The notes under the pieces: generated by a model
The model's database searches: none
Told to the model about the DNA's origin: nothing
Seen by the model: only the letters and a program-made list of their open reading frames with translations
Assembly: GCA_036505795.1 (NCBI GenBank)
Contig: DASXSU010000086.1
Coordinates: 1 to 10,951, forward strand
Reading direction: 5' to 3'
Source: NS-11 sp036505795
GTDB lineage: Bacteria > Nitrospirota > Nitrospiria > Nitrospirales > NS-4
Length of the DNA: 10,951 bases
Shown here: piece by piece, positions 6,305 through 10,951 of the stretch
How positions within the stretch are numbered: the first letter of the stretch is position 1
Layout of the letters: each line of letters opens with the position of its first letter
Translations under genes and position numbers: made by a program

Positions 6305-6709
6305 ATGGACATTCGCGCCATGCAACCGTTGCCGTCCACGCCGCTCTTAGATGCGATCCCGACGGCGCCCTCCTCCGGTGATCCATCGACGGCCTTGCGC
6401 GTGAAGCCCCAGCCGACCGACGCCGAGCGGGCCAAGTTTAAGAAAGCCGCGACCGAATTCGAGTCGTTCTTTCTGTATTACATGATGAAAACGATGCGCC
6501 AGGCCGTCCCAAAAGGTGGGTTAACAGACTCGAAAGTTGGGGACACCTACCTGGGATTATTTGATCAGGAAGTGGCTAAACAAGCGGCAAAACAGGGGGG
6601 ATTAGGGCTGGCCAAGACCCTTGAAAGCCAGATGTTTCCCCCCCCTCCGGGTCACTTAAGTTTCCCTGCGGTCCCTCCGATAAAAAGTACTGAAAAGGAG
6701 GGATCATAA
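6305..6709 (+). CDS. flgJ: Rod-binding protein, FlgJ N-terminal type (no muramidase domain)
   Basis: A 134-residue protein matching the N-terminal rod-binding domain of FlgJ, which caps the growing rod. The core runs from about residue 38 to 108: F-K-K-A-A-T-E-F-E-S-F-F-L-Y-Y-M-M-K-T-M-R, G-D-T-Y-L-G-L-F-D-Q-E-V-A-K and G-G-L-G-L-A-K-T-L. There is no C-terminal glucosaminidase domain as in enteric FlgJ, so peptidoglycan opening must be done by a separate enzyme. The tail is proline-rich (F-P-P-P-P-G) and encoded in part by a run of eight C. ATG immediately follows the flgI stop, with GGAG about nine bases upstream. The end of the gene contains the candidate sigma-28 promoter for flgM. Confidence 0.9.
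   Translation: MDIRAMQPLPSTPLLDAIPTAPSSGDPSTALRVKPQPTDAERAKFKKAATEFESFFLYYMMKTMRQAVPKGGLTDSKVGDTYLGLFDQEVAKQAAKQGGLGLAKTLESQMFPPPPGHLSFPAVPPIKSTEKEGS
6656..6683 (+). promoter_or_regulatory. Candidate sigma-28 (FliA) promoter for flgM-N-K-L
   Basis: TTAAGTTT (6656-6663) and TCCGATAA (6676-6683) each match the sigma-28 consensus (TAAAGTTT and GCCGATAA) at seven of eight positions. The spacer is 12 bases; 11 is the enteric optimum. The start would fall near 6690, some 20 bases before the flgM ATG and just before its strong AAGGAGGG. It sits inside flgJ. A sigma-28 promoter for flgM, in addition to read-through, is known in Salmonella, which supports the assignment. Confidence 0.62.
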
Positions 6710-7015
6710 ATGAACATTTCCAATACGAGCTCACTCCATGACCTTGCCGGACTGCTTTCCGGCCTGCAGGATGTCACCAAGACGGCGAAGGCGCCGAAAG
6801 TAGAGCCCAAACAGGACACGAAAGACGAAGTCCGTATTTCCACTCGGGCCAAGCAATTTCAGAAAGCATATGAGCTCGTCGCTCAAACCCCCGATGTTCG
6901 ACCGGAAAAAGTGACGCCTCTTCAAGATGCGATCAAGACCGGAACGTATAACGTGCGCGGCGAGCAGGTGGCGAATAAATTGATCGCCAATACCATCCTT
7001 GACACTATTCTGTAA
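6710..7015 (+). CDS. flgM: Anti-sigma-28 factor FlgM
   Basis: A 101-residue FlgM, the usual small size. It binds FliA (sigma-28) and is exported when the hook is complete, freeing sigma-28 for late genes. The N-terminal half is polar and likely disordered (rich in K, T, D). The C-terminal sigma-binding part has D-E-V-R-I-S-T-R-A-K at about 39-48, A-P/T-P-D-V-R-x-E-K-V at about 60-68, and D-A-I-K-T-G-T-Y-N-V-R followed by a helix ending K-L-I-A-N. AAGGAGGGA (6695-6703) is six bases before the ATG, one of the strongest ribosome binding sites here. The ATG directly follows the flgJ stop, and a candidate sigma-28 promoter lies upstream, giving feedback control. Confidence 0.92.
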   Translation: MNISNTSSLHDLAGLLSGLQDVTKTAKAPKVEPKQDTKDEVRISTRAKQFQKAYELVAQTPDVRPEKVTPLQDAIKTGTYNVRGEQVANKLIANTILDTIL

Positions 7016-7024
7016 GGAGAAGTC

Positions 7025-7540
7025 GTGAGCACATCTCCCGCGTTTGCGGTTAAGGCCTTGGAAGAAGCGCTCGATGTCGAAACTAATCTTCATACCGAGC
7101 TGGCCGCAGTCCTGACCCGTGAATATCAGCTTTTGAAGGGCATGTCGCTGGAGGAGCTCTCCCGGCTGGAAGCGGAGAAGGTAGCGGTGCTCGAACGCAT
7201 CGGTGGACAGGCCGAGAGTCTCAAAAGCTGTTTGAAAGCCCTGGCGGAAGCGTTACAGCTCCCCGAGTCCGAAACGCTCAGTTTATCCGGCGTCACGGCT
7301 CATTTAAATGAGCGGGAGCGGACTCGCTTGCGAAAGGTGCAGGAAGAGCTGATCTCGCTGACGGGTACGGTTCGCGAACAAAATCGCATTAATGATCGTT
7401 TGATTCACGGATCCCTGTCCTATGTTACTCAGTATCTGACCCTTCTGCGGGCTTTAATCGCCGGTCCTGCCGGCTACCTCCCGACGGGCGTCGTGCCCGA
7501 GCATCAGAATAGCGGCCGTATTCTCGCCCTCAAAGGATAG
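7025..7540 (+). CDS. flgN: Flagellar export chaperone FlgN
   Basis: A 171-residue largely helical cytoplasmic protein of the FlgN family, which escorts FlgK and FlgL to the export gate. Visible marks are an N-terminal long helix with repeated L and E (L-E-E-A-L-D-V-E, L-T-R-E-Y-Q-L-L-K), L-E-A-E-K-V-A-V-L-E-R-I, a central L-R-K-V-Q-E-E-L and N-R-I-N-D-R-L-I-H-G-S-L-S-Y-V near the C-terminus, typical of FlgN. The start is GTG at 7025, with AGGAGA overlapping the flgM stop just upstream; no better ATG is seen in frame. Location between flgM and flgK, its clients, supports the call. Sequence conservation of FlgN is low, so the identity rests partly on context. Confidence 0.87.
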   Translation: MSTSPAFAVKALEEALDVETNLHTELAAVLTREYQLLKGMSLEELSRLEAEKVAVLERIGGQAESLKSCLKALAEALQLPESETLSLSGVTAHLNERERTRLRKVQEELISLTGTVREQNRINDRLIHGSLSYVTQYLTLLRALIAGPAGYLPTGVVPEHQNSGRILALKG

Positions 7541-7629
7541 ATCGGCAGACACTCCAACCGCCGCGGCCCTTGTTATTTTCGGCTAGTCGCTGCGGAGTCT
7601 CTCCACTAATCGGTTAGGAAAGGCTTACC

Positions 7630-9639
7630 ATGGCAGGTCTCTTAAGCATCTTTAACACCGGCGCAAACAGTCTCCTGGCCCATCAACGTGCCCTTCAGGT
7701 GGTGAGTCAAAACCTCGCGAATCTGAACACCCCGGGGTTTTCTCGCCAAGAGGCGGTCTTCGCGCCCACCGAGACGGTCACCATCGGCAAGACTCAAATC
7801 GGGACCGGCGTTGAGGTCACTCAGATCCGCCGGGTGGTCAATACCTTCGTCGAACAGCAGCTCAATGTGTCCCAACAAGATTTGGGCCGCTTGCAGACCC
7901 AGGCGGACGGCTTCGTCCGTTTAGAAGGATTGTTTCCCGATACCGCCGATCAGGGCCTGAACAAAGCGCTCACCGAGTTGTTCAATGCGTTTCGAGACGT
8001 TTCAACAAGCCCGGAAGGATTTACGCAGCGAACGGTGCTGCTGAACAAGGCCTCGGCGTTGACGGCTCAGTTCAACCAGGCATCGAACGCCTTGAGCCAG
8101 CTGCGCAGAGACTTAAACGCGCAGGTGTCCCAGACCATCACGGACGTGAACGGCAAGGCTGCACAGATCGCCGTACTGAACGGAAAGATCACCACAGCAG
8201 AGGCCAGCGGGCAGACCGCGAACGACCTTCGGGACCGACGCGGGCAACTGCTGAACGAGTTGGGCAAGCAGATTGAGATTCATACCTTCGAGGACGCGAG
8301 TGGACAGGTCTCGGTGTTTGTCGGGAGGGGTAATCTTCTCGTAGAGCGAAATACCACCTATGCGCTGGCGGGCTCGGCATCGGCTTCCAACGGCGGGTTT
8401 CTCAACGTCTTCTACAAAGGCAACGACATCTCACCGTTTATCGGGAACGGCGCGCTCAACGGGTTGATCAGCCAGCGTGACACGACCATCCCCGATGTCT
8501 TGAATCAAATCGACACATTGGCGGCGACGCTCACCAATGAGGTCAATAAACTTCACGTCAACGGTTTTGGTCTCGACGCCAGCACCGGCAACAATTTCTT
8601 CTCGCCGCTTTCCGTCACAGCAATCGCCCAGAGCACGAACACCGGGACGGCAACGATAGGAAGCGCGGCTATCACGGCCAACGGCCTGCTGACCATGCAT
8701 AACTATGAGATCCAGTTTTCATCGCCGACGGCCTATTCCATCGTCGACAGCACGACCGGCGGGACCATCAAGGGAAACTACACGGGAACCGCGATCACCG
8801 CGCCGACAACCAGCGCGCCTGCTCTCGTCACAACCGGCACCAACGACACCTTGAACGTGACCGTCGACGGCGTTGCCTCGGGTCTCATCACATTGACCGG
8901 CGCGGCAGCCCCCGGTAAGGCTTATCCGACGGGAGCCGACCTGGCCACCGAACTTCAGACGCAAATCAATGCAGATGCGACGCTTGCGGCCGCCGGTAAG
9001 AATGTCACGGTGTCCTTCGACACAACCACCAAACGGTTTGTCATTGCCTCGACCTCGGCCTCCGCGACATCCGCCGTCGATGTGACGGCCGGCAGCGCGC
9101 GCGCGACGCTGGGCTTACTGGCCGGCACCAGCACCGCGGCGTCCGGCACGTATACCTCTCCAGCGACCTTCAACTTCGACGGCATCAGCGTACGGATTTC
9201 GGGTACGACGGCTGCCGACGATGTCTTTGCTGTCAATACGACGGAAGACACAGCCAAGAACCTGGGGGTCGCTTTGACCGATCCGACCAAGGTCGCGGCC
9301 TCCGCGACCCAATCCGGGCTTCCGACCGACGGTGCGAACGCTTTTGCGATCATCGCGCTGCAGAACCAGACCCTGGCGACCCTCGGCAACGGGACCCTGA
9401 CGACATACTACAGCTCGGTAGCGTCGACGGTGGGGACGAATGCGCAAAGCAATAATCAGGCGCTCAAGGCGCAGGAAGCCGTGCAGAACCAATTGGACAA
9501 CCTGCGTGGCCAAACGTCGGGAGTTTCTATCGATGAGGAGTTGACCAAGATGCTCGAGTTTCAGCGGCTCTATCAAGCTTCGGCGCGATTGGTCACGGTC
9601 GCAGACGAACTGCTTGTAACCCTCTTGGACATTAAGTAA
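7630..9639 (+). CDS. flgK: Flagellar hook-associated protein FlgK (HAP1), enlarged
   Basis: Hook-filament junction protein of 669 residues, longer than the roughly 550 of enteric FlgK. The N-terminus has A-G-L-L-S-I-F-N-T and S-Q-N-L-A-N-L-N-T-P-G-F-S-R (26-39), then G-T-G-V-E-V and V-N-T-F-V-E-Q-Q-L. Residues about 110-310 are the conserved helical D1 part, including D-L-R-D-R-R-G-Q-L-L-N-E-L. The C-terminal family part runs from about 512 (F-N-F-D-G-I-S-V-R-I-S-G-T) through G-L-P-T-D-G-A-N-A to E-F-Q-R-L-Y-Q-A-S-A-R. The extra length is a beta-rich T/A/G-rich region at about 340-505 with two modules also found in FlgL (see findings). The 89-base gap after flgN has no clear promoter or terminator; AGGAAAGG (7616-7623) precedes the ATG. 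Confidence 0.95.
   Translation: MAGLLSIFNTGANSLLAHQRALQVVSQNLANLNTPGFSRQEAVFAPTETVTIGKTQIGTGVEVTQIRRVVNTFVEQQLNVSQQDLGRLQTQADGFVRLEGLFPDTADQGLNKALTELFNAFRDVSTSPEGFTQRTVLLNKASALTAQFNQASNALSQLRRDLNAQVSQTITDVNGKAAQIAVLNGKITTAEASGQTANDLRDRRGQLLNELGKQIEIHTFEDASGQVSVFVGRGNLLVERNTTYALAGSASASNGGFLNVFYKGNDISPFIGNGALNGLISQRDTTIPDVLNQIDTLAATLTNEVNKLHVNGFGLDASTGNNFFSPLSVTAIAQSTNTGTATIGSAAITANGLLTMHNYEIQFSSPTAYSIVDSTTGGTIKGNYTGTAITAPTTSAPALVTTGTNDTLNVTVDGVASGLITLTGAAAPGKAYPTGADLATELQTQINADATLAAAGKNVTVSFDTTTKRFVIASTSASATSAVDVTAGSARATLGLLAGTSTAASGTYTSPATFNFDGISVRISGTTAADDVFAVNTTEDTAKNLGVALTDPTKVAASATQSGLPTDGANAFAIIALQNQTLATLGNGTLTTYYSSVASTVGTNAQSNNQALKAQEAVQNQLDNLRGQTSGVSIDEELTKMLEFQRLYQASARLVTVADELLVTLLDIK
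8830..9132 (+). repeat. NDT-type beta module in FlgK, related to FlgL modules
   Basis: Codes for residues about 401-501 of FlgK. Its pattern is G-T-N-D-T-L, V-D-G-V-x-S-G, L-A-T-E-L-Q-T-Q-I-N-A-D-A-T-L, A-A-G-K and V-T-A-G-S-A-R. By hand alignment roughly half the residues are identical to the module at 10127-10417 in FlgL. The pattern resembles the flagellin hook IN-type motif seen in filament-cap and flagellin proteins. Confidence 0.65.
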
Positions 9640-9652
9640 ACGGAGAAACGCC

Positions 9653-10951
9653 ATGCGTGTATCGGATGCGAGCAATTTCTCTAACACGATTTTTTACTTG
9701 ACACAAGCTCGAGTACGGCAGGCCGAGACTCAGCAGCAAATCGCCAGCGGGAAGCGGATCACCAAGGCTTCTGATGATCCCATCGGCTTCGGGAAGGCGC
9801 TTGACTACCGCACCACTGTGGCGACGCTGGAGCAAAGACAGGTCAGCGCGACCCTCGCTTCAAGCCAGCTGGAGGAGGTTGACAGCGCCCTTCAGAGCGC
9901 AACTCAAACTGTTCTGGCTCGCGCGGAAGAGCTCTCCGTGGCCATGACCAACTCCACGAACGGCGCCGGCGAGCGCAAGGATGCGGCGGCCGAACTCAAA
10001 GGCCTTATCTCGCAAATGCTTAATCTCGCCAACTCCAAGTTGGGAGACCGTTCCCTGTTTTCCGGCGCGACGACGAGAGGACGACTGGTGGGAACCTCGA
10101 TCGCCCCGCCGAGCGCGGGTGCACCGGCGACGATTACGGCGGGGAGCAACGATACGTTAACGTTTAAAGTGGATGGCGTCTCGTCGGGCAGCGTGACGCT
10201 CACGGCCGGCAACTACGCAACGGGGCAGTCGCTGGCGACCGAAGTCCAGACGAGAGTCAACGCTGATGCTACTCTTATCGCCGCCGGGAAGTCGGTCCGG
10301 GTCACCTTCGCTACCGATCACCTGGTGATCGCCTCCAACGCCTACGGAAGTGCCTCTACGGTCACCGTCACCGCCGGATCGGCTCGCCGGACTATCGGCG
10401 TGGCGGGAGGCACAAGCTCCAACGGTGGAGACCCCTTCAGCCTTTCGGTGCAGACGGGGGAAGCCGCACGTAATACTGGAGGCGCCGTTGTGAGCCCGGG
10501 TTTGGTCACCGATGCCAGCAAGCTCACCTTTAACGATTATCTCCTGAAGTTCACGAGCGCGACGGCCTACAACATTTACAACGCCAACAGCGGGGTGATT
10601 GCGGCAGGAGCTGCGGCCAACACAGGTGGTGGGATTGTCAGCAAGACCAGCGTCAACGACCCCAGCCAGGTGACTTTGGACAGTTATGCCGTGCGGTTCA
10701 AGAACATCTCCACGGTGCAGGCGGGGGTCAACGACACGATCCAATTTGATCCAGGGACCGGCCCTGTGACGGCGACGCTCGCCGCCGGGCAGTACACGGG
10801 AGCCCAGCTGGCCACGCAAATCAAATCGGCATTGGAAGCAGCCGGCGGCGGCAAAACCTACACGGTGGCCTTCAACGAAAGCACTGCCAAGTACAGCATT
10901 ACGAACGACATTGCGAACGGAACGTCTCTGAGCCTGCTCTTCGGCAATCCG
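9653..10951 (+). CDS. flgL: Flagellar hook-associated protein FlgL (HAP3), 3' end outside window
   Basis: The first 433 codons of FlgL, with no stop before the right edge. The start is ATG 9653, with GGAG seven bases upstream and 13 bases after the flgK stop. The N-terminus is the flagellin-like D0/D1 part: M-R-V-S-D, N-T-I-F-Y-L-T-Q-A-R, then A-S-G-K-R-I-T-K-A-S-D-D-P at about 31-43, the hallmark of FlgL and flagellins. A long helix follows, with L-A-N-S-K-L-G-D-R-S-L-F-S-G at 125-138. Enteric FlgL has about 317 residues in all; here 433 are reached without the C-terminal helix, so the protein is much enlarged. Residues about 159 onward carry repeated beta-rich modules also present in FlgK. 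It joins FlgK to the filament and is a client of FlgN. Confidence 0.94.
   Translation, partial: MRVSDASNFSNTIFYLTQARVRQAETQQQIASGKRITKASDDPIGFGKALDYRTTVATLEQRQVSATLASSQLEEVDSALQSATQTVLARAEELSVAMTNSTNGAGERKDAAAELKGLISQMLNLANSKLGDRSLFSGATTRGRLVGTSIAPPSAGAPATITAGSNDTLTFKVDGVSSGSVTLTAGNYATGQSLATEVQTRVNADATLIAAGKSVRVTFATDHLVIASNAYGSASTVTVTAGSARRTIGVAGGTSSNGGDPFSLSVQTGEAARNTGGAVVSPGLVTDASKLTFNDYLLKFTSATAYNIYNANSGVIAAGAAANTGGGIVSKTSVNDPSQVTLDSYAVRFKNISTVQAGVNDTIQFDPGTGPVTATLAAGQYTGAQLATQIKSALEAAGGGKTYTVAFNESTAKYSITNDIANGTSLSLLFGNP
10127..10417 (+). repeat. NDT-type beta module, first copy in FlgL
   Basis: Codes for residues about 159-255. It carries A-G-S-N-D-T-L, V-D-G-V-S-S-G, L-A-T-E-V-Q-T-R-V-N-A-D-A-T-L, A-A-G-K, V-I-A-S and V-T-A-G-S-A-R, matching the FlgK module in the same order. 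The similarity is clearer in protein than in DNA, so the duplication is not very recent. Confidence 0.65.
10715..10951 (+). repeat. NDT-type beta module, second divergent copy in FlgL (cut by window edge)
   Basis: Codes for residues about 355-433. The pattern A-G-V-N-D-T-I, A-T-L-A-A-G-Q-Y, L-A-T-Q-I-K-S-A-L-E-A, T-V-A-F-N and Y-S-I-T repeats the layout of the first copy but is more diverged. It continues past the edge of the window. Confidence 0.5.

Noticed and set aside
10157..10819. Long minus-strand open frames opposite flgL
   Set aside because: They lie opposite a continuous FlgL frame, and their Arg/Gly/Val-rich sequence reflects the repeated T/A/G-rich coding strand.

Overview
The window is a near-complete bacterial flagellar operon for rod, rings and hook-junction proteins, preceded by the end of a cyclic-di-GMP-type signalling gene pair. 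FlgH (outer-membrane L ring) and FlgI (periplasmic P ring) mark a diderm organism. Moderately high GC, a sigma-54-type promoter ahead of flgF, the compact order flgF-G-A-H-I-J-M-N-K-L and a FlgJ without a muramidase domain would suit Nitrospirota (for example Nitrospira) or a deltaproteobacterium-like lineage. The taxon is inferred, not proven.

Region 1 (1-1492, + strand): the 3' part of an HDOD-domain protein overlaps by 4 bases (ATGA) a two-domain protein with an N-terminal pseudo-receiver and a C-terminal GGDEF-type domain (motif GGDDF). Region 2 (1463-1819, - strand): a small cysteine-containing protein of unknown function, with a strong ribosome binding site and its own candidate promoter. 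Its 3' end converges on and overlaps the GGDEF gene by 30 bases. Region 3 (1820-2151): a 332-base gene-free divergent regulatory region with AT-rich palindromes, a GC-rich segment that can fold, and a well-spaced -24/-12 (sigma-54) promoter just before flgF.

Region 4 (2152-6709): flgF, flgG (proximal and distal rod), flgA (P-ring chaperone), flgH (L ring), flgI (P ring) and flgJ (rod-binding/capping), mostly tightly packed or overlapping. Region 5 (6710-10951): flgM (anti-sigma-28), flgN (chaperone for FlgK/FlgL), flgK and flgL (hook-filament junction). flgL runs off the right edge. A good candidate sigma-28 promoter lies in the 3' end of flgJ just upstream of flgM, so flgM-N-K-L may be a late transcription unit as well as being reached by read-through from flgF.

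Together the genes build the rod through the two envelope rings, hold back late gene expression until the hook is finished (FlgM), escort the junction proteins (FlgN), and supply them (FlgK, FlgL). The most unusual features are the enlarged FlgK and FlgL, which carry related beta-rich modules in different order and copy number, and the pseudo-receiver/GGDDF protein, which has lost all recognisable phosphorylation residues and the c-di-GMP inhibitory site.
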